A model generated the notes under the pieces. The model was not told where the DNA came from and searched no databases. It was given only the letters and a program-made list of their open reading frames with translations. 64,000 nt of DNA. Origin: Bacteroidales bacterium WCE2008. GTDB lineage: Bacteria; Bacteroidota; Bacteroidia; Bacteroidales; UBA932. Below, in pieces: positions 51,955 to 60,415 of the stretch. Numbering within the stretch: the first letter of the stretch is position 1; the number at the start of each line of letters is the position of its first letter. The DNA is taken from the NCBI GenBank assembly GCA_900167925.1, contig FUZM01000001.1, forward strand, positions 124,001 through 188,000. The letters are read 5' to 3'. Made by a program: the position numbers and the translations under genes.

Positions 51955-54194
51955 GAATAATAACACCACTTGGAATTGTAAGTTTTGTTGTTTGCGCCAT
52001 CAGCTTCCTCAGCCCGGAACTCCGGGCCGGAGAGCCGGTGGACTATGTCAGCACATTGACCGGTACAATGTCGGATTACACTCTTTCGACAGGAAATACA
52101 TACCCTGCAACCGCAAGGCCGTGGGGTATGAATTTCTGGACCCCGCAGACCGGTCCCAACCGCGACGGATGGACATACAGCTACACCGCGGAAAAAATCC
52201 GCGGACTGAAGCAGACCCACCAGCCATCCCCATGGATCAACGACTACGGCGAGTTCTCGATCATGCCGGTGACAGCCGCTGCCGTCACCGACGAGAACGA
52301 AAGGGCCAGCTGGTTCTCGCATAAAGCGGAAACAGCCAGACCTTACTACTACAGGGTTTATCTCGCAGACCACGACGTCATCGCAGAGCTGACCCCTACC
52401 GAAAGAGCCGCCGCCTTCCGTTTCACCTACCCGGAAAAAGAGCTTTCCTACTTCGTGGTGGATACTTTCGACCCACGTTCTTCAGTCTCCGTCGATAAGG
52501 AGCACAACAGGATTTCGGGATATACCGTAACCAACTCCGGCGGCGTTCCCCGGGGCTTCAAGAACTGGTTCATCATCGAGTGCGATACTCCATTCTCGTT
52601 CAGCCGCATTGACGGCAATAAAGCCATTGTCGGATTCCCCACCGCCAAGGGCCAGCAGGTGCACCTGAAAGTTGCATCATCATTCATCAGTCCGGCGCAG
52701 GCAGAGTTCAATCTCGGCGAACTCGGAGACGGCTCCTTCGACCGCATCTGCCGCGAAGGACGCGAAGTCTGGAACCGTACCCTCGGCAGAATCAGAGTCG
52801 AGGATGACGATCTCGACAATCTCCGCACCTTCTACTCCTGCCTCTACCGTTCAGTTCTCTTCCCGAGAGACCTCTCCGAGGTGACCGCTTCCGGAGAGAG
52901 ACTGCATTACAGCCCATACAACGGCCAGATCGAGAAAGGCTACCTGTTTACAGACACCGGTTTCTGGGATACCTTCAGATGTCTCTTCGCCCTTGTGGAC
53001 CTGGTTTATCCGGAGCAGGGCGCAAAGATGCAGGAAGGTCTTGTCAACACCTGGAAGGAAAGCGGTTTCCTCCCGGAATGGGCAAGCCCGGGCCATCGCG
53101 GCTGCATGGTCGGAAACAACAGCGCTTCCGTAGTCGCAGAGGCCTACCTAAAAGGTCTGCGCGGATATGATATCGAAGAATTATGGAAAGCCGTCACCCA
53201 CGGCGCCCATAGCGTGCACCCGAGAATCGCCTCGACAGGACGTCTCGGATGGGAATACTATGACAGGCTCGGCTATGTCCCATGCGATGCGGGAATCGAC
53301 GAAAGTGCCGCCAGGACTCTGGAATACGCCTACGATGACTGGTGCATCTGGAAACTGGGCAAGGCGCTTGGCAAAAGCGAAGAAGAAATAGCCGGCTACC
53401 GCAAGTCCGCCTTCAACTACAGGAATCTCTACGACCCGGAGTATAAGCTCATGGCAGGAAAGAAACGCGACGGCAGTTTTGCCAGACCGTTCAACCCGTT
53501 GAAATGGGGCGGCGATTTCACGGAAGGCAACAGCCTGCATTACACATGGTCGGTCTTCCACGACCCTGCCGGTCTGATCGGCCTTATGGGCGGCGACGAT
53601 CAGTTCAACATGATGATGGACACGGTATTCAACATCCCGCCGCTGTTCGACGACAGCTACTATGGCGGCGTCATCCATGAAATCCGCGAAATGCAGATAA
53701 TGAACATGGGAAATTACGCCCATGGAAACCAGCCTATCCAGCATTTTGTGTATTTATACGACTGGAGCGGCCAGCCGTGGAAGACCCAGGCAAGAGTCCG
53801 CGAGGTGATGGACAAGTTCTACTCGTCGGCGCCTGACGGATACTGCGGAGACGAAGACAACGGACAGACTTCCGCCTGGTATGTATTCTCGGCGATGGGC
53901 TTCTACCCGGTATGTCCGGCATCGGCCCAGTACGCCATCGGCTCCCCGCTTTTCAGGAAGGTCACCGTCTCCCTGCCTGACGGCAAGAAGATAGAAATCA
54001 AAGCCGGAGACAATTCGGAGCAGAACGTATATATCAGTTCGATGAAAGTCGACGGCAAGAAATATAGCAGGAACTATCTGGAGCATTCCGACCTGGTGAA
54101 AGGAACTTCGATCGAGTTCAGGATGGCCTCGGAACCGGATAAAAGTCGCGGTACGGCGGCTGAGGACAGGCCATATTCCTTATCTCTTGAATAA
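51951..54194 (+). CDS. GH92-family alpha-mannosidase-like protein with Gln at the general-acid position
   Basis: A 747-residue secreted GH92 protein with a signal peptide ending Leu-Arg-Ala-Gly. GH92 enzymes are calcium-dependent, inverting alpha-mannosidases made of an N-terminal beta-sandwich and an (alpha/alpha)6 barrel. Family motifs include Pro-Trp-Gly-Met near 62, Asp-Thr-Phe-Asp near 176, Asp-Thr-Gly-Phe-Trp-Asp near 343 and Gly-Asp-Glu-Asp-Asn-Gly-Gln near 630. The acid motif usually reads Gly-Asn-Glu-Pro; here it is His-Gly-Asn-Gln594-Pro-Ile-Gln-His. The same Glu-to-Gln change is known in a GH92 that cleaves mannose-1-phospho-6-mannose. It is coupled by a four-base overlap to a phosphodiesterase-fold gene. 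Confidence 0.9.
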   Translation: MRIITPLGIVSFVVCAISFLSPELRAGEPVDYVSTLTGTMSDYTLSTGNTYPATARPWGMNFWTPQTGPNRDGWTYSYTAEKIRGLKQTHQPSPWINDYGEFSIMPVTAAAVTDENERASWFSHKAETARPYYYRVYLADHDVIAELTPTERAAAFRFTYPEKELSYFVVDTFDPRSSVSVDKEHNRISGYTVTNSGGVPRGFKNWFIIECDTPFSFSRIDGNKAIVGFPTAKGQQVHLKVASSFISPAQAEFNLGELGDGSFDRICREGREVWNRTLGRIRVEDDDLDNLRTFYSCLYRSVLFPRDLSEVTASGERLHYSPYNGQIEKGYLFTDTGFWDTFRCLFALVDLVYPEQGAKMQEGLVNTWKESGFLPEWASPGHRGCMVGNNSASVVAEAYLKGLRGYDIEELWKAVTHGAHSVHPRIASTGRLGWEYYDRLGYVPCDAGIDESAARTLEYAYDDWCIWKLGKALGKSEEEIAGYRKSAFNYRNLYDPEYKLMAGKKRDGSFARPFNPLKWGGDFTEGNSLHYTWSVFHDPAGLIGLMGGDDQFNMMMDTVFNIPPLFDDSYYGGVIHEIREMQIMNMGNYAHGNQPIQHFVYLYDWSGQPWKTQARVREVMDKFYSSAPDGYCGDEDNGQTSAWYVFSAMGFYPVCPASAQYAIGSPLFRKVTVSLPDGKKIEIKAGDNSEQNVYISSMKVDGKKYSRNYLEHSDLVKGTSIEFRMASEPDKSRGTAAEDRPYSLSLE

Positions 54195-54217
54195 AAGACT
54201 TATCATATGGCCGGGAT

Positions 54218-54250
54218 AAAAAAACGCAGCCTTGCTGATCAGGCAAGGCT
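54218..54250 (-). terminator. Rho-independent terminator reading on the minus strand
   Basis: An 8-bp stem (54228-54235 with 54243-54250) around TGATCAG, followed on the minus strand after three bases by seven T (54218-54224). On the plus strand there is no T tract, so it fits the end of the carB transcript better than that of the GH92 gene. Confidence 0.65.
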
Positions 54251-54424
54251 ACTACAATAAAATAGAACCGTACGCATCATAAAGATTTTCACTATATAAA
54301 TTCCATATTAGGAAAATCTTGCAAAAAAATTTAAACTTTTTTTGTTTGTGTGACGATTCTACTTTCTCAAACTGTATGCCAAATCCGTTTTTTCGCAGAT
54401 TCCTCTGGTTTTCGCAGATTCACA

Positions 54425-54588
54425 CGACCGGAGCTATCTTGGTGCCGGAGACCGTGGCCACCCTCGGCCACGTTAGAGGGAGGGGCCCGCTGGATACGAG
54501 TTCTGCGAAGCAGGACGAAGAAGACAGTGGGAGGGATGAAGCCGGCAACGCCGGCGGAAGTCGTCCGGCACCAAGATAGCTCCGGTCG
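54425..54588 (+). repeat. Foldback element, copy 1 (118-nt conserved core inside 24-bp copy-specific inverted arms)
   Basis: The core 54448-54565 is repeated at 57913-58030 with 115 of 118 bases identical and no gaps. Outer arms 54425-54448 and 54565-54588 are perfectly complementary (24 bp) but differ from the arms of copy 2. The core itself contains three hairpins: 54453-54459 with 54466-54472 (7 bp), 54500-54506 with 54510-54516 (7 bp including one G-T), and 54541-54546 with 54550-54555 (6 bp). The first loop (CCCTC, 54461-54465) can pair with GAGGG at 54476-54480. It lies 36 bp beyond the carB stop. No coding potential or transposase nearby. Confidence 0.85.
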
Positions 54589-54624
54589 GAAAACTAACGA
54601 GAAATATTTTGCAGAGAATTGCGA

Positions 54625-57600
54625 TTAGTATTCCTCCCAGGAACGGATCGCGAGGTCGTCCCACTCCAGAGTACAGAAAGCGCGCACGAAAGCAGTCGCA
54701 AGACGGGCATTCGTAAACAGCGGTATATTGAAGTCCACGGCAGCCCTGCGGATACGGTAACCATCGCTCTTCTGAGTCTCCGTATAGTCCTTCAGGATAT
54801 TGATGACCATGTCCACCTTCTTGTCCTGGATAAGTTCTATCGCAGAAGGACAGTCCTTGATCTCGCCAGCCTCTGCCTCGCTCGGCCAGAGAGCCCGCTG
54901 ACATGATATACCGTTGGCCATCAAGTATTTGTATGTACCGTCAGTAGCATACATGGTGCATCCCCTCTCTTCGAGCATGCGGCAGGCGCGGAGCATGTCG
55001 GCCTTCTGCAGCGGGTCTCCCGTAGAGAGCAGTATGTTCCCCCTAGGAACGGTATTCCCGACGGCCAGCAGCGACTTGACCAAAGCCTCGCCAAAGTCCT
55101 CTCCGATACAGCCCACCTCTCCTGTAGAGGCCATGTCCACTCCGAGCACCGGATCGGCCTCCTCGAGACGGGCGAAAGAGAACTGAGACGACTTCACGCC
55201 CACATAATCCAGACCGATTGCATCCGAACGCGGAGCCTCCGGATGCTGCCCCAGCATCACCTTCGAAGCAAGCTCTATAAGATTGACTTTCAGAACCTTC
55301 GAGACGAACGGGAAGCTTCTGGAAGCACGCAGGTTGCACTCAATGACCTTCACCTCGTTCTCCCTCGCGAGGAACTGTATATTGAACGGTCCGCTGATCC
55401 TCAGGGCCGCAGCAATCTTATTGGCAATCCTCTTGATGCGGCGCTCTGTCTCAACATAGAGCTTCTGCGCCGGGAATATGATGGTAGCGTCACCGGAATG
55501 GACTCCGGCATACTCCACATGTTCGGAAATCGCATAAGCCAGGACCACTCCGCCGTCGGCCACTGCATCGAACTCGACCTCCTTGCACCTGGTCAGGAAC
55601 TGGCTGACCACCACCGGATGCTCGCTCGAAACCTCAACCGCTAGAGACAGATATTTCTCCAGCTCCCCGGCACTGTGACATACGTTCATGGCAGCGCCTG
55701 AAAGCACATAAGACGGCCTTACCAGCACAGGGAAGCCGACTCTCTCCACGAATCCCTTGATATCCTCCAGCGTGGTCAGCTCCTGCCATGCAGGCTGGTC
55801 CACGCCAATCTCGTCCATGATCGACGAGAACTTATGCCTGTCCTCGGCGCGGTCGATATCCTCCGGCCTCGTTCCCAGCACCGGAATCCCGACGCGGTCG
55901 AGCTTCAGGGCCAGGTTGTTCGGAATCTGGCCTCCCACTGACACCACGACTCCGTGCGGACATTCAAGGTCGCAGATATCCTGGACCCTCTCGAACGACA
56001 GTTCGTCGAAATAAAGCCTGTCACAGATATCGTAGTCGGTCGAGACGGTCTCAGGGTTATAATTGATCATGATGCCCCTGTAGCCGGCCTTTCTGATGGT
56101 CTGGAGACATGTTACCGAGCACCAGTCGAACTCCACGGAGCTGCCGATGCGGTACGGGCCCGAGCCCAGCACTATCACGGTGCGGTCGTCATGCTCGCAG
56201 GCGATATCGCTGACATCGCCGTTATAAGTCAGGTACAGATAGTTAGTCTTGGCAGGGAATTCCGCGGCAAGAGTATCAATCTGCTTTACCACCGGCACTA
56301 TTCCCAGCTTCTTGCGGTACTCGCGCACTTCGGCCTGACGAGCATTGACGTCGCCCGGCTCCCTGAACACAGCCCTCTGTATCTGGAAATCCGAGAATCC
56401 CTGGCGCTTGGCCTTGAGCAGCAGTTCCGGAGATAGCTTCTCCAGGGCCGGAACCTCCAGCATCTCGTTGTATGTGTCCACGATATTCTGGAGACGGTAC
56501 AGGAACCAGCGGTCTATCTTTGTAAGCTCATGGATACGGTCTATGGAATAGCCGGCCCTGAGAGCCTTAGAAATTACGAAAATACGGTTATCGGTCGGCT
56601 CCGAAAGGGCTTTCTCTATGTCCGGAACCACGAATTCCTTGTTGCCCACGAAGCCATGCGCCCCCTGTCCGATCATTCGGAGTCCCTTCTGGATGGCCTC
56701 CTCGAAGGTACGGCCCACGGACATCACTTCGCCCACGCTCTTCATGCTAGAGCCGATCTTGCGTGATACGCCGTGGAACTTGCTGAGGTCCCAGCGAGGT
56801 ATCTTGCAGACTATGTAGTCGAGGGCAGGCTCGAAGAAGGCCGGGGTCGTCTTGGTGACGGAGTTCTTCAGGTCGAAAAGGCCGTAGCCGAGGCCGAGCT
56901 TTGCAGCCACGAAGGCCAGAGGATAGCCTGTAGCCTTGGACGCGAGGGCGGATGAACGGCTGAGTCGGGCGTTCACCTCGATCACCCTGTAGTCCATGGA
57001 ATCGGGATCATAGGCATACTGCACGTTGCATTCGCCCACGATGCCTATATGGCGGACTATCTTTATGGACAGTTCGCGCAGATAGTAATAATCTTTGTTG
57101 GAGAGAGTCTGCGATGGCGCGACGACGATTGACTCACCGGTATGGATTCCCAGCGGGTCGAAGTTCTCCATGTTGCAGACCGTTATACAGTTGTCAAAGT
57201 GGTCGCGGACCACTTCGTATTCGATTTCTTTCCATCCCTTCAGTGACTTCTCGATAAGCACCTGCGGGGAGAATGAGAAGGCCTTGTCGCAGAGTTCGCG
57301 GAGCTGCTCATCGTTGTCGCAGAAGCCCGAGCCGAGACCGCCGAGCGCATATGCGGCGCGGACGATCAGCGGATAGCCGAGCTCATGGGCGGCCTCGAGG
57401 GCTTCGTCCATGGTCTCTGCGGGATGAGATTTTATGGTCCTGACATCGATCTCGTCGAGTTTCTTGATAAACAGGTCCCTGTCCTCCGTATCCATGATAG
57501 CCTGCACCGGAGTACCCAGGACTGTCACTCCGTATTTCTCCAGTATGCCGCTTTCATACAGCTGCACGCCGCAGTTCAGGGCTGTCTGGCCACCGAATGA

Positions 57601-57858
57601 GAGGAGGATGCCGTCGGGGCGTTCTTTTTCTATGACTTTTTCGACGAAGTATGGGGTTACCGGCAAGAAGTATATCTTGTCAGCGATGCCTTCGGAGGTC
57701 TGGACGGTGGCGATGTTCGGGTTGATGAGGACTGTCTTGATCCCTTCTTCCCGGATTGCTTTCAGCGCCTGGCTTCCGGAGTAGTCGAATTCTCCGGCCT
57801 GGCCGATCTTCAATGCTCCCGACCCCAGCAACAATACTTTCTTTATCTCTTTTGTCAT
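54625..57858 (-). CDS. carB: Carbamoyl-phosphate synthase large subunit
   Basis: A 1077-residue protein of normal length with the duplicated architecture: two ATP-grasp carbamoyl-phosphate synthase domains (first starting Leu-Leu-Leu-Gly-Ser-Gly-Ala-Leu-Lys-Ile-Gly-Gln-Ala-Gly-Glu-Phe, second at ~555 with Val-Leu-Gly-Ser-Gly-Pro-Tyr-Arg-Ile-Gly-Ser-Ser-Val-Glu-Phe-Asp), an oligomerisation domain between them and a C-terminal MGS-like regulatory domain. It makes carbamoyl phosphate for pyrimidines and for the arginine pathway encoded just upstream. carA is not in the window. It is bracketed by the two foldback elements; copy 2 lies 32 bp before its ATG. No TAnnTTTG element is seen directly upstream, so it may depend on read-through from argH. 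Confidence 0.97.
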   Translation of the reverse strand: MTKEIKKVLLLGSGALKIGQAGEFDYSGSQALKAIREEGIKTVLINPNIATVQTSEGIADKIYFLPVTPYFVEKVIEKERPDGILLSFGGQTALNCGVQLYESGILEKYGVTVLGTPVQAIMDTEDRDLFIKKLDEIDVRTIKSHPAETMDEALEAAHELGYPLIVRAAYALGGLGSGFCDNDEQLRELCDKAFSFSPQVLIEKSLKGWKEIEYEVVRDHFDNCITVCNMENFDPLGIHTGESIVVAPSQTLSNKDYYYLRELSIKIVRHIGIVGECNVQYAYDPDSMDYRVIEVNARLSRSSALASKATGYPLAFVAAKLGLGYGLFDLKNSVTKTTPAFFEPALDYIVCKIPRWDLSKFHGVSRKIGSSMKSVGEVMSVGRTFEEAIQKGLRMIGQGAHGFVGNKEFVVPDIEKALSEPTDNRIFVISKALRAGYSIDRIHELTKIDRWFLYRLQNIVDTYNEMLEVPALEKLSPELLLKAKRQGFSDFQIQRAVFREPGDVNARQAEVREYRKKLGIVPVVKQIDTLAAEFPAKTNYLYLTYNGDVSDIACEHDDRTVIVLGSGPYRIGSSVEFDWCSVTCLQTIRKAGYRGIMINYNPETVSTDYDICDRLYFDELSFERVQDICDLECPHGVVVSVGGQIPNNLALKLDRVGIPVLGTRPEDIDRAEDRHKFSSIMDEIGVDQPAWQELTTLEDIKGFVERVGFPVLVRPSYVLSGAAMNVCHSAGELEKYLSLAVEVSSEHPVVVSQFLTRCKEVEFDAVADGGVVLAYAISEHVEYAGVHSGDATIIFPAQKLYVETERRIKRIANKIAAALRISGPFNIQFLARENEVKVIECNLRASRSFPFVSKVLKVNLIELASKVMLGQHPEAPRSDAIGLDYVGVKSSQFSFARLEEADPVLGVDMASTGEVGCIGEDFGEALVKSLLAVGNTVPRGNILLSTGDPLQKADMLRACRMLEERGCTMYATDGTYKYLMANGISCQRALWPSEAEAGEIKDCPSAIELIQDKKVDMVINILKDYTETQKSDGYRIRRAAVDFNIPLFTNARLATAFVRAFCTLEWDDLAIRSWEEY

Positions 57859-57890
57859 AAAATCATTTGTCTTTTTTTCATATTCCGGCC

Positions 57891-58052
57891 GTCAGGAGGT
57901 CTAGGGAACTTTGAGACCGTGGCCACCCTCGGCCACGTTAGAGGGAGGGGCCCGCTGGATACAAGTTCTGCGAAGCAGGACGAAGTAGACAGTGGGAGGG
58001 ATGAAGCCGGCAGCGCCGGCGGAAGTCGTCAAAGTTCCCTAGACCTCCTGAC
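57891..58052 (+). repeat. Foldback element, copy 2 (same core, different inverted arms)
   Basis: The core 57913-58030 matches copy 1 with three substitutions, all in positions predicted to be unpaired (one between hairpins 1 and 2, one after hairpin 2, one in the loop of hairpin 3). Arms 57891-57914 and 58029-58052 are a perfect 24-bp inverted repeat unrelated over most of their length to the arms of copy 1, though the outermost ~12 bases share a loose G.C.GGAG.T.T pattern. It occupies most of the 204-bp gap between the argH stop (11 bp away) and the carB start (32 bp away). Confidence 0.85.
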
Positions 58053-58062
58053 CGACATATGC

Positions 58063-59358
58063 TTAAGAAAAATCGGCGGCGGAGGCCATCTTGGCGGCGA
58101 TACGGTCATTGGCAAGATTGCCGATACTGCCAAGATGAGTATGGGACACGCTCCTGTCAGCCTTGAAACGACCCTCGTTGACCTCGATACCCACCTCCTT
58201 GTAAGCATCCCTGAAAGGCTTGCCCGCAAGAGTCCTGCGGTTGACCTCCTCAACGGTGAACAGATAATCATAGATCGGAGAATCCAGCACATCGCGGTTC
58301 ACCGATATGTTCTTAAGCATATATACTGCCATTCCCAGGCACTTGTGGATAAGCTCCAAGGCCGGGAAAAGAATGTCCTTGAGAAGCTGCAGGTCGCGGT
58401 GGTAACCGTGCTGCAGGTTGCTGCAGAGCAGGCTGATGGTGTTCTCGGCACCAAGAATCTGGTTGCAATGACCCCTCATGATCTCCCAGACATCCGGATT
58501 CTTCTTGTGAGGCATGATGCTCGAACCGGTGGTAAGCTCGTCCGGGAATTTTATGAAACCGAAATTCGGACTCATATAGAGGCAGCAGTCAGCCGCGAAC
58601 TTATTGAGCGTAAGGGCGACTCCGCCGATAGCAGAGGCGACGGCTCTCTCGGAGCGGCCGCGGCTCAGCTGAGCAGCCACGGAATTATAGTCCAGCGACC
58701 CGAAGCCCAGCAGTTTAGTAGTCATCTCCCTGTCCAGAGGGAACGAACTGCCATATCCGGCGGCAGAGCCGAGAGGGTTCTGGTCCACAGTATGGAAAGC
58801 TCCCGCGAGCATGTACATATCGTCTGCGAGGGCCTCCGCATAGGCTCCGAACCAAAGCCCGAACGAAGAAGGAGTGGCCACCTGGCCATGGGTATAGCCC
58901 GGAATCAGCACGTCCTTGTGCTGCTCGGAAAGGCTCTGGAGCACTTCGAAAAGGTCCAGCACCTCCTTGCGCACCGTCAGTATCTCGTCCTTCAGGAAAA
59001 GCTTCACGTCCACGAGCACCTGGTCGTTCCTGGAGCGGCCTGAATGTATCTTCTTGCCGATGTCTCCGAGACGCCTGGTCAGCAGCAGCTCGACCTGCGA
59101 ATGGATGTCCTCGACTCCATCCTCCAGCACGAAACTCCCGGCCTCGATCTCCGAAAGTATCTTCCTGAGGCCTTCGGTCAGCACTTCCAGTTCGTCGGAA
59201 GAGAGCAGTCCGATGGACTCCAGCATGCGGATATGGGCCATGGAGCCTGTCACGTCATACTTGGCGAGTCTCAGGTCCAGAGTCCTGTCGTTGCATACCG
59301 TAAAATCCTCCACGACCTCGGTCGCGGCTTTTCCCTTATTCCACAGTGTTTCTGCCAT
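58063..59358 (-). CDS. argH: Argininosuccinate lyase
   Basis: A 431-residue member of the fumarase/aspartase superfamily that splits argininosuccinate into arginine and fumarate. The signature Gly-Ser-Ser-Ile-Met-Pro-His-Lys-Lys-Asn-Pro-Asp is present, as are His-Ser-Gly-Arg-Ser-Arg-Asn-Asp-Gln and the Thr-His-Gly-Gln-Val-Ala segment with the catalytic His region. It is slightly shorter than the ~457-residue E. coli enzyme at the C-terminus. Its start overlaps the end of the deacylase gene by 23 bp, placing it last in the coupled arg cluster. The foldback element follows 11 bp after the stop. Confidence 0.96.
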   Translation of the reverse strand: MAETLWNKGKAATEVVEDFTVCNDRTLDLRLAKYDVTGSMAHIRMLESIGLLSSDELEVLTEGLRKILSEIEAGSFVLEDGVEDIHSQVELLLTRRLGDIGKKIHSGRSRNDQVLVDVKLFLKDEILTVRKEVLDLFEVLQSLSEQHKDVLIPGYTHGQVATPSSFGLWFGAYAEALADDMYMLAGAFHTVDQNPLGSAAGYGSSFPLDREMTTKLLGFGSLDYNSVAAQLSRGRSERAVASAIGGVALTLNKFAADCCLYMSPNFGFIKFPDELTTGSSIMPHKKNPDVWEIMRGHCNQILGAENTISLLCSNLQHGYHRDLQLLKDILFPALELIHKCLGMAVYMLKNISVNRDVLDSPIYDYLFTVEEVNRRTLAGKPFRDAYKEVGIEVNEGRFKADRSVSHTHLGSIGNLANDRIAAKMASAADFS

Positions 59359-60415
59359 ATGCGAAGCTTTCTATAAATTTTCCATAAACCTGCACGGCCT
59401 CCTCGATCTCGGCGACCGTGACATATTCGTCCTTATGGTGCGAGCGGGAAGAGTCCCCGGGACCCATCTTTATCGCATCGCAGCTTATCCTCATCCAGTC
59501 GGACGTCGTAGGAGAGGAGAATGTCTCTATCCCCAGGGCAGCGGCGGTCGCAGCGAGAGGGGAATCCGGCCTGGTGGCGGAAGACCTGTTCAGCAGGTTC
59601 CTGGCAGTCAGCCGGCTTTTGCAGAGGGCCTGGAGCTCCTTCAGGATCTCGGCGTTGTCATACTGCTCGGTCGGGCGTATGTCCACGACGAAGGAACATC
59701 TGTCCGGAATCACGTTATGGGCTGTCCCGGCAGAGATCTGCGTCACGTTAAGGCCCACTTTTCCCATCACAGGAGAGACTTTCGGGAATACATGGGACCG
59801 GAGGACGCTGATGTCGTCCAGCGCGATATAAAGGGCATTTACGCCCTCTCCGCGGGCAGCATGGCCCGCAACGCCTTCCGCCACTCCGTCGATCACCAGA
59901 AGCCCTCTTTCGGACGTCGCGGCCCGCATCCCCGTCGGCTCCCCGACGATGGCGAAGTCCACCTCATCCCTGAGCTTTCCCCAAAGCGACCGCATCCCCT
60001 CGGGACCGGACCTCTCTTCCTCGACGGTAAGGGCGAGCAGCAGGTTGACCGGGAGGTCCTTCTCCCGATATTCCGAGAATACTGAAATCATGGACACGAC
60101 GCTGCCTCCGTCGTCGTTGCTGCCCAGACCGAGGATCCTGTCCTCCGGCTGCTGGGGCTTGAACGGATCGAAAGAATAGTCTGCCGCCGGCTCGACGGTA
60201 TCCATATGGGCGCAAAGCATCAGAGTCGGTTTCGCAGGGTCATAGCCGCAGCTCCTGGCCACGATGTTCTTTCCCACCATCCCGGCCTCGATGCCGGAAT
60301 CCCGGAGGAAAGAAAGCACGAACGCCCCGACCTCTTCCTCGTGGAAAGAAGTCGACGGGATCGCCACCATGCCGCGGAGAAGCTCCACCGCCTGCTTTAC
60401 GCTAACTTTGCTCAT
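59336..60415 (-). CDS. M20-family deacylase of the arginine pathway (probably N-succinyl/N-acetyl-citrulline deacylase)
   Basis: A 359-residue zinc metallopeptidase-fold deacylase related to ArgE/DapE. Metal ligands are visible: His in Leu-Cys-Ala-His-Met-Asp-Thr-Val, the following Asp in Gly-Ser-Asn-Asp-Asp-Gly-Gly, and the catalytic Glu-Glu in Thr-Val-Glu-Glu-Glu-Arg. A dimerisation insert lies at ~170-280. In Bacteroidota the acyl group is removed after transcarbamylation, so the substrate would be an acylated citrulline. The neighbouring transcarbamylase has the succinyl-type signature, so N-succinylcitrulline is the best guess. It starts by ATGA overlap with argB and runs 23 bp into argH. 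Confidence 0.85.
   Translation of the reverse strand: MSKVSVKQAVELLRGMVAIPSTSFHEEEVGAFVLSFLRDSGIEAGMVGKNIVARSCGYDPAKPTLMLCAHMDTVEPAADYSFDPFKPQQPEDRILGLGSNDDGGSVVSMISVFSEYREKDLPVNLLLALTVEEERSGPEGMRSLWGKLRDEVDFAIVGEPTGMRAATSERGLLVIDGVAEGVAGHAARGEGVNALYIALDDISVLRSHVFPKVSPVMGKVGLNVTQISAGTAHNVIPDRCSFVVDIRPTEQYDNAEILKELQALCKSRLTARNLLNRSSATRPDSPLAATAAALGIETFSSPTTSDWMRISCDAIKMGPGDSSRSHHKDEYVTVAEIEEAVQVYGKFIESFAYGRNTVE

Larger units (their letters stand above)
54195..54624. other. 430-bp intergenic region between convergent GH92 and carB genes
   Basis: No gene is supported here; open frames found on both strands run through the repeat and lack family features. It holds, from left, a minus-strand terminator hairpin (54218-54250); a 9-bp inverted repeat (54282-54290 with 54312-54320) in very AT-rich DNA; a 13-nt direct repeat TTTTCGCAGATTC (54390-54402 and 54409-54421); and the foldback element at 54425-54588. 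If carB is terminated at 54218-54250, its message carries a 3' untranslated part of about 400 nt that includes the element. Confidence 0.6.

Noticed and set aside
54425..54588. Foldback element as a CRISPR, tRNA or ordinary terminator
   Set aside because: Only two distant copies, no spacers, no cloverleaf, and no T tract after the stem on either strand.
54319..54628. Plus-strand frames of 86-92 residues in the intergenic region
   Set aside because: They consist mostly of translated repeat sequence, with stop positions that differ in copy 2; no coding signature.
54473..54904. 143-residue minus-strand frame across the end of carB and the foldback element
   Set aside because: It overlaps carB in another frame and its tail is the repeat itself; no family features.
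57919..59043. 374-residue open frame on the plus strand opposite argH
   Set aside because: It runs antisense through the foldback element and argH, has no recognisable domain and is explained by high GC and the codon bias of argH.
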